Shown: positions 1 to 8,462, counted from the first letter of the stretch. The stretch: 64,000 bases of DNA from JBLMZI01 sp050258755 (GCA_050258755.1 JBLMZI010000004.1:310001-374000), one strand, 5' to 3'. Numbers and translations are program-made. The notes: generated by a model not told the origin, from the letters alone.

Positions 1-588
1 GATGATATTCTGATGATCGTTGCCCAGGTCGCCGGAGAAGACGATCTTGAGCCGTCTTCCGTTCTCCCGGACCCAAACCTCGACAATGGCCGATCCAAGA
101 ATATGACCCGCGTCCCGCAGCCGGAATTCCACATTTTCATTGGGTTTTTTGACCTCGTCATAGGCGACCGGAACGAGCTGTTTCACCGCTTCTTCGGCAT
201 CCTCGACTGTATAGATCGGCTCGAGCAATTGACCGCCAGCCCTGGCCGCCTTGCGGTTTTTGCGTTCAACCTCCATGACCTGGATGTGCGCCGAGTCCGG
301 GAGCAGAATACCCGCCAGATCAGCCGTGGCATGGGTGCAATAGACAGGGCCGGTAAAGCCTGCACGGCACAGTTTGGGGATCAGACCGGAATGATCAATA
401 TGAGCGTGCGTGAGAATCATAAATTGGATCGTTGCCGGGTCAATGCGAAATGGTTGATAGTTCCGTTCCCGGATGTCGGCCGATCCCTGAAACAAGCCGC
501 AATCAATGGCGAAGCGCACCCCGCCGGCATCGACCACATGAAATGATCCGGTAACCGTACGAGCTGCGCCCAAGAATGAGAGTTTCAT
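1..588 (-). CDS. MBL-fold metallo-hydrolase, beta-CASP/RNA-specificity-factor type (C-terminus beyond window)
   Basis: The reading frame is open to the window edge, so only about 196 N-terminal residues are visible. The protein starts MKLSFLGAARTVTGSFHVV; the GAARTVTGS signature is typical of the YSH1/CPSF-like branch of the metallo-beta-lactamase superfamily. The zinc-binding HxHxDH motif (HAHIDH) lies at residues 61-66. A later aspartate (SGDLG) near residue 190 fits a further metal ligand. The start ATG at 586-588 is preceded by GGAGG at good spacing. By family knowledge it is probably an RNA nuclease or related phosphodiesterase, but the diagnostic beta-CASP domain is not in view. It is 39 bases downstream of the unknown gene at 628-1101 and probably co-transcribed with it. 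Confidence 0.85.
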   Translation of the reverse strand, partial: MKLSFLGAARTVTGSFHVVDAGGVRFAIDCGLFQGSADIRERNYQPFRIDPATIQFMILTHAHIDHSGLIPKLCRAGFTGPVYCTHATADLAGILLPDSAHIQVMEVERKNRKAARAGGQLLEPIYTVEDAEEAVKQLVPVAYDEVKKPNENVEFRLRDAGHILGSAIVEVWVRENGRRLKIVFSGDLGNDHQNII

Positions 589-627
589 GTATTAGCAACC
601 TCCATTGCAGTATCGTGCTGTTAACGA

Positions 628-1101
628 TTATACTGCAACGATAATCCGCCTGTCGCCCTTTTTCGCCAATCTCCGATAGCCGTGCAGCATCTCCTCGATT
701 TGTTCCGATACCCGTTCCCTGGAACCCGTGGAACCTGCGTCCGCGATCTCCGAGAAACCGCCTACACCCCAATCCTGCACATAAAACTCCGCCCCGGCAT
801 CCTGAAGCAGCAATTCGAACTTGGTATTGACCCGCTCCACCGCCTGGTAGTACAGGTACTTGGCTTGACCGACCTTGGCATCAATGTCTGCCAGACTGCA
901 GTCATCCCGTTCGCACATGCGTCTCGCCTGGCTCAATAAGTTGAAAATCAGCGGATTGCCAAACACCTGGGCATGCATTTCCGAGCGCCATTGCTTGGAT
1001 AACAGGTATCTCAGGTATTCAACGACTTCTTTTTTTCCGTCTTGATTCAGCAGATGATAACGCTGCAGCAGATTCAGATCGTCTTCGCCGAAGTCTATCA
1101 A
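628..1101 (-). CDS. Hypothetical protein, 157 aa
   Basis: I do not recognise this family. The start is TTG with GGGAGG seven bases upstream. The protein is soluble-looking and mostly helical, with no signal peptide or membrane segment. It contains a cysteine pair (CERDDC) near residue 64 and is charged throughout. It precedes the MBL-fold hydrolase on the same strand, so the two probably form a short operon. The N-terminal part, rich in leucine and aromatic residues, is loosely reminiscent of small helical regulatory proteins, but no HTH is obvious. Coding status rests on the clear ribosome binding site, lack of a competing frame and codon use like its neighbours. Confidence 0.7.
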   Translation of the reverse strand: MIDFGEDDLNLLQRYHLLNQDGKKEVVEYLRYLLSKQWRSEMHAQVFGNPLIFNLLSQARRMCERDDCSLADIDAKVGQAKYLYYQAVERVNTKFELLLQDAGAEFYVQDWGVGGFSEIADAGSTGSRERVSEQIEEMLHGYRRLAKKGDRRIIVAV

Positions 1102-1248
1102 ACGAAACCCTCCCGACCATTGCGAAATCTTTTACAAGCCATTCGGCCTTTTCTAGATGACACGATTTCGCCATGCGGGAGGGTGAATCCTCTATTTTTT
1201 GCGCTGATTATTTATCGATTTTCCCCGCCGTTTCGGGCTTTTTCGACA

Positions 1249-2427
1249 TCACTTGTCGGAAACGATCCGCTGCACAAACCGCTCGATTCGACAAAGGGCT
1301 TCGTCAATGTTTTCCGGGCTGGCCGCGTAGCAGCAGCGGATAAAGCCCTCACCGGACGATCCAAATGCCGTGCCCGGAACCACAGCGACCTTTTCTTCAA
1401 AGAGCAGCCGCTCCGAAAATTCGTCACTCGACAGCCCTGTGATCGCAATGGAAGGAAACACATAAAACGCGCCTTTGGGTTCGAAACAGGCCATCCCGAT
1501 CCGCTTGAGCCCATTCAGGATTTGGTGCCGCCGCCGGTTATAGCTTTCGATCATATGGCGTTTGTCCGCATCCCCGTTGCGCAGGGCTTCCACCGCAGCC
1601 ACCTGCCCCATGGTCGGCGAACACAAGGCGGAATACTGGTGAATCTTGTTCATCGCGCCCACGAGCTCCTTCGGTCCGCAGGCAAACCCAACCCGCCACC
1701 CGGTCATGGCATAAGCTTTGGAAAAGCCGTTCAGCACGACGGTTCGCTCCCACATACCAGGAAGCTGGGCAATACTGGCATGTTCGCCATCATAAGTCAA
1801 TTCGCCGTAAATCTCGTCGGAAAGAATCAGCAGATCATGTTTTTCGATCAGGTCTACCAATGCTGCATAATCTTCCCTGCCCATGGTGCCGCCGGTCGGA
1901 TTGTTAGGATATGGCAGGATCAAAAACTTCGACCTGGGTGTGATTTTAGGTTCTAATTGTTCAGCGGTCAGCCGAAAATCGTTTTCCGCATAGGTCTGAA
2001 TGGAGACCGGCACCCCGCCGGCCAGCCGAACGCCAGGCGCATACGAGACATAAGTGGGTTCGGGCATCAGCACCTCGTCCCCGGGCTCTAAAAAGGCACG
2101 GAACGCAAGGTCTACGCCTTCACTGACGCCGGTGGTGATCATCACTTCAGTGGCGCCATCGTAGTCGAGGTTCAGCCACCGTTTCAGGTAAGCGGCGATT
2201 TCGTCCCGCAGTTCAGGGAGTCCCTGATTGGAGGTATAGGCCGTGGTCCCCGCCCGCAGGGATTTGACCGTTGCTTCGATGATATGGTCCGGCGTTGCAA
2301 AATCGGGTTCGCCCACCCCCAGCGAAATAACCCCCTCCGTGGTTGCGATCAGATCGAAGAATTTCCGAATCCCGGAAGGCGGAATCTCGTTGATTAAACT
2401 GGCTACAAACCGTTTCGGATCAGACAT
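1249..2427 (-). CDS. PLP-dependent aminotransferase class I/II (aspartate/aromatic type)
   Basis: This 392-aa protein transfers an amino group between an amino acid and a 2-oxo acid using pyridoxal phosphate. The fold-type I signature is complete: GVGEPDF near the N-terminus, an NPTGG segment, and SKAYAMTGWRVG carrying the Schiff-base lysine near residue 236. The substrate cannot be read from sequence; PatA-like aromatic or aspartate aminotransferases are closest in appearance. The chosen start (MSDPKRF) has GAGG five bases upstream. The frame stays open further upstream, but that part overlaps the T-box leader and terminator and is therefore untranslated. The T-box implies control by the charging state of one tRNA. 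Confidence 0.9.
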   Translation of the reverse strand: MSDPKRFVASLINEIPPSGIRKFFDLIATTEGVISLGVGEPDFATPDHIIEATVKSLRAGTTAYTSNQGLPELRDEIAAYLKRWLNLDYDGATEVMITTGVSEGVDLAFRAFLEPGDEVLMPEPTYVSYAPGVRLAGGVPVSIQTYAENDFRLTAEQLEPKITPRSKFLILPYPNNPTGGTMGREDYAALVDLIEKHDLLILSDEIYGELTYDGEHASIAQLPGMWERTVVLNGFSKAYAMTGWRVGFACGPKELVGAMNKIHQYSALCSPTMGQVAAVEALRNGDADKRHMIESYNRRRHQILNGLKRIGMACFEPKGAFYVFPSIAITGLSSDEFSERLLFEEKVAVVPGTAFGSSGEGFIRCCYAASPENIDEALCRIERFVQRIVSDK

Positions 2428-2456
2428 TGAACCCTCACACCCTTCTTTTAATACAG

Positions 2457-2706
2457 AAAACAAAACTCCCGCCCTGAAAAGGGACGGGAGACTTTCCCGC
2501 GGTACCACCCTGATTGACAAACTGGTGTCCACTCAACCCCGGTAACGGTGGGTACCGTTCGACTTATCCCGCAAAATAAACGGGTTCGCCGACTCTCACG
2601 GGTGGCCTTCGTCCATAAGCCTCCTCCGGTTTTTCACCTGCCAACCGGCTCTCTGCAATCGGCCTGGATTACTTTCCCGATCATTGATTCATGTGTAATT
2701 TATTAA
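2457..2706 (-). promoter_or_regulatory. T-box riboswitch leader with intrinsic terminator
   Basis: On the minus strand the canonical T-box AGGGTGGTACCGCGG occupies 2497-2511. It is followed by a terminator hairpin (CTCCCGTCCC pairing with GGGCGGGAG, 2466-2490) and a T-rich tail. Upstream are a perfect stem III (AACGGT/ACCGTT, loop ACCC) and a stem I region containing AAAGTAAT and AGAGAGCC, both typical of T-box stem I. In the family, uncharged tRNA pairs with the T-box bulge and stabilises an antiterminator. The specifier codon is not certain: after the conserved-looking GAA in the stem I 3' side the sequence reads CCCG, which would give a proline codon but may be base-paired. Confidence 0.9.
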
Positions 2707-2711
2707 ATCCT

Positions 2712-2741
2712 ATGCTATCATTCGCGAAAATGTTCAGTCAA
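2712..2741 (-). promoter_or_regulatory. Promoter of T-box/aminotransferase unit
   Basis: The minus strand has -35 TTGACT and -10 TAGCAT separated by 18 bases, placing transcription start near 2705, just before the T-box stem I. No experimental support; judged by consensus fit and position. Confidence 0.55.
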
Positions 2742-2849
2742 GGTTGTTTTCGATTTCCTTTTTCGCGGTTTTCCCGGGCACGTTTTTCGATCGTCCTTCA
2801 TATCCTTTTTAAGGTTCGCTGTATTTGGTGCCTGTAAGGAGTGAAAAAC

Positions 2850-3074
2850 ATGACGATCCCTGATTTCACACCGGAAGAAAACCAGGTCGCCCGCCGCGTG
2901 TCCGAATACTTCCAATCCCCGCGGATGACCTTCGCGGATAAGCTCACCACCGCCAAATTGATCGCGCTGCATGACCTGGAACTGCACAATTTTGCCGGCG
3001 AAACCGAGCGGGAAAAACTCTGCCGCTATTCCATCCTGCTGGAAACGATCCAATCCAAGTTACGCTGTGAGTGA
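2850..3074 (+). CDS. Small hypothetical protein, 74 aa
   Basis: I do not recognise this protein. It starts MTIPDFTPEENQVARRV, with AAGGAG eight bases upstream of the ATG at 2850; an earlier in-frame start at 2841 has no such site. It looks like a compact helical, charged soluble protein with no cysteine-rich motif or membrane segment. It is transcribed divergently from the T-box unit and its last 15 bases overlap the 3' end of the convergent HdrA-like gene. Its function cannot be inferred from the neighbours. Confidence 0.7.
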   Translation: MTIPDFTPEENQVARRVSEYFQSPRMTFADKLTTAKLIALHDLELHNFAGETEREKLCRYSILLETIQSKLRCE

Positions 3075-4064
3075 ACGGAGCACTTTGAAGGCCGCCGAAC
3101 GGCCGCTTTCAATGCTCTCCAGAATCGTCATCGGACCGGTGGCAGTTCCGGCCGCAATGACCGGGGGCTCGTGGATCGTCGCGATTTCCGGGACAAAAAA
3201 GCCGGTTTCGGTAATCGGCAGCCCGAACCGGGCCGCAATGGATAACTGCCCGGGCCCCGGAACCATCGCCGGGCAAAGCACGATCCAGTCATAGGTTTCC
3301 CGCCTGGGGCCGCCGCATTCCGGATCATCAAAAAGAAGCGCGGCCGTGCCGTTCGCCGCTAAATCAACCCGGGCCGGGTTGGCCCGGATATAGGTCAGTC
3401 CCATTGGTTCTGCCGGCATTTCCCCACTCGGGTCCTGCTGACGGTCCATACAGTAAAGATCGATGGCAGCTCCGGGAACGCTGTCGGCGATGCGCCGCGC
3501 AAGCCGGTTGGCATAAAAACAGCAAGCCCTTGAGCAGTAAGCAACGCCGCGATTGATGTCCCTGGAGCCAAAACACTGGACCATCGCGATCTGCGGCAGC
3601 GGACCAAGCCAGGCTTCCCAATCTGGTTTGTCAAAAAGACCGTGTTCCAATTCAAGCGCGGTCAGCACGCGCGGAGATGCGCCATGCCGGAATTCCTGCC
3701 GTATCGAAGGAGCGATCACAGAATGACCGGTTGTCACAATCACCGCATCGGCATCCAGGATCTCCTCACCCTCACTTCCGGCCAACAGCAATCGCCAGCG
3801 GCCATCATCCCCGATCAGGGCCGACCGCACCGTGGTTTGCGTCAGTATCCTGATCCCGGTTGCTTTTACCGCGGCGGCCAGTTCCGCCGAAAGACAGGCG
3901 CCGCACTGCACGCACGCTTCCAATGCTTTGCAGGTATACCGAGCAGGCTGTCCGCCAATCTGCTTCTCTTTTTCAACCAGACAGACTTCGCAGCCGGCCC
4001 CGGCCAGTGCCTGGGCGGCTCCCAATCCGGCCGGTCCGGCCCCAAGAATCAGGACACGCTTCAT
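3060..4064 (-). CDS. HdrA-like FAD/iron-sulfur oxidoreductase (short form)
   Basis: The 334-aa protein opens with a dinucleotide-binding motif (ILGAGPAGLGAAQAL). It carries a cysteine cluster (C-x5-C-x2-C-x2-C, residues about 50-62) and the segment GSRDINRGVAYCSRACCFYANR, which resembles the HdrA signature of heterodisulfide reductase subunit A. A C-terminal nucleotide-binding strand (PPVIAAGTATGPMTI) follows. The ferredoxin-like inserts and C-terminal clusters of full-length HdrA are missing. It is the last gene of a four-gene operon with MetF, MetV and an HdrA/MvhD-like protein, so it probably passes electrons to or from the methylenetetrahydrofolate reductase. The ATG at 4064 has AAGGAG ten bases upstream. 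The precise electron partners are inference. Confidence 0.8.
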   Translation of the reverse strand: MKRVLILGAGPAGLGAAQALAGAGCEVCLVEKEKQIGGQPARYTCKALEACVQCGACLSAELAAAVKATGIRILTQTTVRSALIGDDGRWRLLLAGSEGEEILDADAVIVTTGHSVIAPSIRQEFRHGASPRVLTALELEHGLFDKPDWEAWLGPLPQIAMVQCFGSRDINRGVAYCSRACCFYANRLARRIADSVPGAAIDLYCMDRQQDPSGEMPAEPMGLTYIRANPARVDLAANGTAALLFDDPECGGPRRETYDWIVLCPAMVPGPGQLSIAARFGLPITETGFFVPEIATIHEPPVIAAGTATGPMTILESIESGRSAAFKVLRSLTA

Positions 4065-4096
4065 GATTCGACCGCTCCTTACCATCCCGGAAAAAC

Positions 4097-5005
4097 TCAG
4101 GGACGCGGCATCAGCCCCGCCCGTTCAACAATTTCGGGAACGATTTCCTCCCAGGCCACCGCCATCAAATGGATACCGGCAACCCCGGGCATTTCCCGCA
4201 GTTCCTGAATCTGTTCGACAATAATCTGAATCGCTTCTTCCTTCGGATCCTGGGTTTTCTCCATCCGCTCGCAGAGCGCGTCCGGAACCAGCATCCCGGC
4301 AACGTTTTTTTGCATATAACGGGCCATCCGGGCCGATTTTATAGGCATTACCCCGGCCAGAACATACGCCTTCCCAGTCAGTCCTTCTTCCTGGAACTGG
4401 TGCATAAACGCCCTGAATCGGTCCATTTCCAAAATGCACTGGGTCTGAACAAATTCGGCGCCCGCTTCGATCTTCTTTTTCAGTCGCTGCACCCGAAAAT
4501 CAAACGGATCCCCATATGGGTTTTCGACACAGCCGATAAACATCTGCGGTTTCACCTTCATTTCCTCACCGCAGAGAAACTGTCCTTGATCGCGCATGGC
4601 GCGGACCGTGTGAATCAACTGAACCGAATCCAGATCGAAAACGTTCTTCGCATCCGGGTGATTGCCAAAACGCTGGTGGTCGCCGGTCAGACAAAGGATG
4701 TTTTTGATACCGAGCGCGGCCGCGCCCAAAACATCGGACTGCAGCCCAATCCGATTCCGGTCCCGGCAGGTCATCTGGATCACCGGTTCCAACCCAAGCC
4801 GTTCGACCAGCACACCGGCGGCAATGCTGGACATTCGCACAATCGCAGTTTGGTTGTCGGTGATGTTATAAGCGTCGGCGAATCCTTTCAGGACTGCCGC
4901 TTTTTTCTCCACAAATTCCGCGCTGCAGCTTTTCGGAGGACCAAGCTCCGCGGTGACGGCAAACGCACCGCTTTCAAGCACCCGGTGCAGATTACTCATC
5001 GCCAT
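4097..5005 (-). CDS. metF: Methylenetetrahydrofolate reductase, MetF type
   Basis: This 302-aa protein has the MetF fold sequence: TAELGPPK near the N-terminus, a conserved NITDNQ stretch, MTCRDRNR, and LCLTGDH for flavin binding. It should interconvert 5,10-methylene- and 5-methyl-tetrahydrofolate. The length matches MetF of acetogens that work with MetV and lack an NADH site of their own. It overlaps the end of metV by 14 bases with the start chosen. That start (ATG at 5005) has GGAG ten bases upstream; two other in-frame starts lie within nine bases. Context with HdrA/MvhD-like proteins suggests ferredoxin- or Hdr-linked electron supply. Confidence 0.92.
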   Translation of the reverse strand: MAMSNLHRVLESGAFAVTAELGPPKSCSAEFVEKKAAVLKGFADAYNITDNQTAIVRMSSIAAGVLVERLGLEPVIQMTCRDRNRIGLQSDVLGAAALGIKNILCLTGDHQRFGNHPDAKNVFDLDSVQLIHTVRAMRDQGQFLCGEEMKVKPQMFIGCVENPYGDPFDFRVQRLKKKIEAGAEFVQTQCILEMDRFRAFMHQFQEEGLTGKAYVLAGVMPIKSARMARYMQKNVAGMLVPDALCERMEKTQDPKEEAIQIIVEQIQELREMPGVAGIHLMAVAWEEIVPEIVERAGLMPRP

Positions 5006-5654
5006 CAAGCATCAACTCCTCTCGGCTCATGGTGCGCGGTCCGCCATCCCGGGACGTGGACCAATTCCGCGGCGGCGTATAGGCCACCATGTCCTCCAGG
5101 CGGTTCAAGGCCTTCAACCGGTCATAAATGAGCTGCCAGGCGCAGGAAACCGTCTTTGAAATCTCACAGACACCGTTTTGAGAGCCGCCGCAGGGTCCGT
5201 TGGAAAGGCTTTTTGAACAGCGGGCTACCGGGCAAATGCCGCCGGTTCGTGCCAACTGACAGCTGCCGCAGGCCTGGCACCGTTCTTCGAAAACGCCGTG
5301 CCGAACCGGCATCCCGAGAAAACTCGTATTCAAGGCCGGCAGCGTGATCCATGCGGGATGACGCGCATTCATCGCCTGCACCCCAATACCGCAAGCCAGG
5401 GTTAATACCAGGTCAAACCCGGGCAAGACCGGAATCAGCTCGTCAAGAAACTCCCACTCGCATTGGCGTGGAAGGCTCAGGGGCTCCGCCTGTCGGCCGG
5501 CAAGCCGAAGCGCGGCGGCAAGTTCCTCAGCGGCTCTGGCGCCGCCGGTTTGGCAAACCGTAACACAGCCGCCGCATCCGAGTACCAGCACTTTGGCCCC
5601 TTCCGGCAGATTGGCTTTCATTTCGTCCAATGGTTTGAGATTCCCTACAATCAC
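4992..5654 (-). CDS. metV: Methylenetetrahydrofolate reductase partner MetV (MTHFR C-terminal family)
   Basis: This 220-aa protein has the cysteine-rich signature of the MTHFR C-terminal-domain family: CGGCVTVC near residue 30, then CQACGSC, ICPVARCSKSL and GPCGG between residues about 125 and 160. In acetogens MetV is the obligate partner of MetF and links it to the electron-carrying module. The GTG start overlaps the stop of the upstream gene (GTGA), and metF starts within its last bases, so the three are translationally coupled. Metal content is inferred from cysteines only. Confidence 0.9.
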   Translation of the reverse strand: MIVGNLKPLDEMKANLPEGAKVLVLGCGGCVTVCQTGGARAAEELAAALRLAGRQAEPLSLPRQCEWEFLDELIPVLPGFDLVLTLACGIGVQAMNARHPAWITLPALNTSFLGMPVRHGVFEERCQACGSCQLARTGGICPVARCSKSLSNGPCGGSQNGVCEISKTVSCAWQLIYDRLKALNRLEDMVAYTPPRNWSTSRDGGPRTMSREELMLDGDE

Positions 5655-6979
5655 GGTTTAACCCCCTTGCTTCGCTCAATGCCCGCCCAATTTTCCTGGG
5701 CCGAGGTTCGCACGACGATAACCCTTCCGGTCACGCCGCAGTTCTTCAGGATCTGATTAACCCGAACAGCACGCGCCGTCAGGCGTTCATTACCATATTG
5801 ATGGCGGCACTTTCCACTGTGGCAGGTCAGCACCACCAAATCCCGGTCCGGTCCATGGTCTGCCATCAGGTTCAGCATTTCGGCGGCACTGACCGCTCCG
5901 GCACAGGGACGGCGAAGAAGATCTTCCCTTTCCCCGAGGCCGGCCGCGGCGTTTTCACAGGCCACACAGAGCGGCGGCTGATGGGGCTGGATTTCCTTTT
6001 CAGCGGCGCGAATGGTCTGAGCCGGGCATTCGGCCGCACACAGACCGCAGCGATCGCAGGCCACCGGATCGATGGCCATGGCGGCATGATACAGATTGGC
6101 GTCCGTTTCGAGCCGGTAAAAAGCCTTATGCGGGCATACCCGGAAACAGGTCAGGCATAATGCGCAGCCGGCGGGATCCACAGTATAGACAGTCTCTGTT
6201 TGGTTACGGGAGGAAAGATAGCCGTCCAGCGAAGCCCGAACGGCTGCCGCCATGGCTTCCGGGGCGGCTGCCATCGGCATTGCTTCGGTCTGTATCACCC
6301 ATATCCCCTTGCGAATCGTTCCGAAGGGATCGGGATTCTGAATGTTTTTGGTTCCTAATCCGAGTTTGCTCGCAAGGGTCTGGTACATTGAATCCGTATT
6401 ATTCCGTGGTGTTATCACCCGGTCAATTCCAATACTTGTCCGTTTCCCTTTCAGGACCGGATCGTTTATTTCCAGCCTCAAGCCGACGTCCGTGGGGCAT
6501 AACACACTGGAGTGGCTTGTCCTCACAAACAGCACACCCTGTTCCTGTGCGGAATAGTATGCGGCTTCGGCATCTGCGGCAGTAACCAGAATTTCTTCAG
6601 AACGAACCACCACCTTGAAACCTGCTTCGGCCAGCATCTTCGCTGCTTCAAGACAATTCCGGAATAACACGGGGCCCAGATATCCGGCTTGGATTAAAAT
6701 CGTTTCACGGTATTCGGCACAAAGCAGCTCGGTAAATTGCGTCCGGTCCAGTGAACCGTCCGGAAACAGCATCAGTGCGTCGCAGTGAAACCCCAGCGGT
6801 ACTTCCTTGGTTAAGGCCAGGATTTCAAATCCGTTGGCAATGCGTTCAACCTTCAGGAGATCCCGGCCAAGAAGGCAGATTTCATAGGCAGGCTTGAGCG
6901 CGGAGACAACCGTTTCAGCGGCTTCATTCCAGCCCCAGATGCCGATCACGGGCTGGTCGGTGGTCAGCGAATTCGGCAT
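5651..6979 (-). CDS. HdrA-like/MvhD fusion iron-sulfur protein
   Basis: The 442-aa protein seems to have three parts. Residues about 1-260 are an HdrA-like nucleotide-binding region with degenerate cysteine content. Residues about 270-330 hold two 4Fe-4S ferredoxin motifs (CALCLTCFRVCP and CDRCGLCAAECP). The C-terminal segment, with VVLTCHSGKCRH and the following RV-NQILKNCGV, resembles the MvhD/hydrogenase iron-sulfur delta subunit. It is the first gene of the operon with metV, metF and a short HdrA. By analogy with the Moorella MetVF-HdrABC-MvhD complex it should shuttle electrons to MetVF. HdrB and HdrC homologues are not in the window. The start ATG is preceded by AAAGGGG. Confidence 0.78.
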   Translation of the reverse strand: MPNSLTTDQPVIGIWGWNEAAETVVSALKPAYEICLLGRDLLKVERIANGFEILALTKEVPLGFHCDALMLFPDGSLDRTQFTELLCAEYRETILIQAGYLGPVLFRNCLEAAKMLAEAGFKVVVRSEEILVTAADAEAAYYSAQEQGVLFVRTSHSSVLCPTDVGLRLEINDPVLKGKRTSIGIDRVITPRNNTDSMYQTLASKLGLGTKNIQNPDPFGTIRKGIWVIQTEAMPMAAAPEAMAAAVRASLDGYLSSRNQTETVYTVDPAGCALCLTCFRVCPHKAFYRLETDANLYHAAMAIDPVACDRCGLCAAECPAQTIRAAEKEIQPHQPPLCVACENAAAGLGEREDLLRRPCAGAVSAAEMLNLMADHGPDRDLVVLTCHSGKCRHQYGNERLTARAVRVNQILKNCGVTGRVIVVRTSAQENWAGIERSKGVKP

Positions 6980-7081
6980 GAAACGGCACCCCTTTCGTCA
7001 AAAATTGCCGGAATCCATGCGGATCCGGTCGGAAAAAGCAAGGTTTTGTCTCATCGTATACCAATAGATAGTGTAAAGGAA

Positions 7082-7111
7082 GCCTTCCGAACCTGCAACT
7101 GTTCGGAAGGC
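7082..7111 (-). terminator. Terminator hairpin after the phosphatase-like gene
   Basis: An 11-base perfect stem (GCCTTCCGAAC/GTTCGGAAGGC) with an 8-base loop lies 35 bases beyond the stop codon at 7146, followed on the minus strand by TTCCTTT. Confidence 0.65.
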
Positions 7112-7145
7112 GTTCGTGGTTAAATGGTATTCGCCGGGCGTTTGC

Positions 7146-8297
7146 TTACTTGAACAACAAAAACTTCTTTTTCAGGATGCGGTACTCGATCAAATAGCCG
7201 CACAAAAAGAAAATCGTCATTCCCGCAATGATTCCCTTGAACCGGTTCAGTTGGTCGCGCAGCAAGCCGATCGTCCGTTCCCGTTCCCCGGCAAAATGGA
7301 AGACATTTTCGCGCTCTTCCTTAATTTCCTCCATCTGATGACTGTAGCGGTCCCGCTCCTTTACCGTGGTATTGTACCGCTGCCAAACCCGCAATCGTTC
7401 GTTTTGCAGCTCCTCCAGCCGGATTTCAGCCAGTTTTGAGTTTTCCGCTTCCGGTCTTTGCATGGCGTTCCAAAGGGTTAATCCCGAACTGCCTCTTGGG
7501 GCCTCAAGATCGGCCAGAGCGCACAGGGTCGGAGCAATGTCGATAATCGAACTGCCCGCCAGATTTTGCCGGCTTTTAAATCCCGGGGCCCGAATGACCA
7601 GCGGCCCGAGATCGGAATCGCTGGAACTGCGGCTGGAAACCAGAATGACAGCCGATTGTTCGTAAATACTCCGCTCCTTCAACAATTGAATCCATCTCCC
7701 GATGCCGGCATCAATCCGGGCCAGCGCCAGGGCTCGTTCCCGCTGATCGATCATCGGACTCCGGCAGTCGTTCAAGTAAACATAGGTAAAATACGGACGC
7801 CGGGCAATAAACAGGTCAGCCGCTTTGTCCAATACTTTTTGGTCTGGTGTGATGGCATTGAGCTTCGCGTACTGGTTTTGACCCCGGGCGAAACCCCGCA
7901 GCCGCCCGCCCGACCCATCAACTACCAGAACCGAATTCCCCGATCGCAGCATCACATCAAGCATTGATTCCACCGAAACCGGGTCCTTGCGGCTGAAATG
8001 CATATGCTCCTCTGGCAGAGAACCGGTCAGCAAAGAAGCTTCCGCGGCTTCGATGGTCTCGGACCGCACCGTCAGGCATCGATCGGTCGCCGACCCGTCC
8101 CGAGCCAGCTCTTTCATATTGTCGCCGGCACAGGCCAGATAAGTTTCCTGACTTAAACCATCAATGCTGACTACAATAATATGTTTCATGGGATTGGGAG
8201 AGGGTTCGGTTTTCTTGGCAGCAGCATGCCCCGGCCAGGCAAGCAGGCCGAGCATCATCAGCACAGTCAACGCGTGTTGGCGCCATTTCCGGTGCAC
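7146..8297 (-). CDS. Exported alkaline-phosphatase-superfamily-like protein with C-terminal coiled coil and membrane anchor
   Basis: The 383-aa product has a signal peptide (hydrophobic stretch ending GHAAAK). Its core resembles the sulfatase/phosphodiesterase branch of the alkaline phosphatase superfamily: IIVVSIDGLSQETYLA as the nucleophile strand and SSIIDIAPTLCALADLEAP near residue 255. The segment from about 285 to 345 is charged and heptad-like, suggesting a coiled coil, and residues about 350-372 form a transmembrane helix near the C-terminus. Several metal ligands of active family members are not obvious, so catalysis is unproven. The GTG start has GGAGG eight bases upstream. It is probably monocistronic, and its substrate is unknown. 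Confidence 0.72.
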   Translation of the reverse strand: MHRKWRQHALTVLMMLGLLAWPGHAAAKKTEPSPNPMKHIIVVSIDGLSQETYLACAGDNMKELARDGSATDRCLTVRSETIEAAEASLLTGSLPEEHMHFSRKDPVSVESMLDVMLRSGNSVLVVDGSGGRLRGFARGQNQYAKLNAITPDQKVLDKAADLFIARRPYFTYVYLNDCRSPMIDQRERALALARIDAGIGRWIQLLKERSIYEQSAVILVSSRSSSDSDLGPLVIRAPGFKSRQNLAGSSIIDIAPTLCALADLEAPRGSSGLTLWNAMQRPEAENSKLAEIRLEELQNERLRVWQRYNTTVKERDRYSHQMEEIKEERENVFHFAGERERTIGLLRDQLNRFKGIIAGMTIFFLCGYLIEYRILKKKFLLFK

Positions 8298-8353
8298 CAG
8301 GCATTCCTCCCCGGCTTTTTGTGAATGTATATTTCCAGAAACACCGCCTTATG

Positions 8354-8383
8354 CGTATACGGGGCTAAACGCGTTATGGTAAA
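8354..8383 (-). promoter_or_regulatory. Candidate promoter for the phosphatase-like gene
   Basis: TTTACC and TATACG are 18 bases apart on the minus strand, 57 bases upstream of the GTG start. Confidence 0.4.
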
Positions 8384-8433
8384 AACCAGTCCCGCCCCAC
8401 CCGCATTACCGCGGGAAATGGTCAGCGTCCGGG

Positions 8434-8462
8434 TTGACACCCGGATGCAACGGCGCTAAAAT
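8434..8462 (+). promoter_or_regulatory. Promoter of tRNA-Lys
   Basis: A near-consensus sigma-A promoter, TTGACA-17 bases-TAAAAT, ends 16 bases before the mature tRNA 5' end. Confidence 0.85.

Noticed and set aside
2718..3053. 111-aa minus-strand frame overlapping the promoter region and the 74-aa gene
   Set aside because: It runs through the T-box promoter and opposite the 74-aa gene, which has the better ribosome site.
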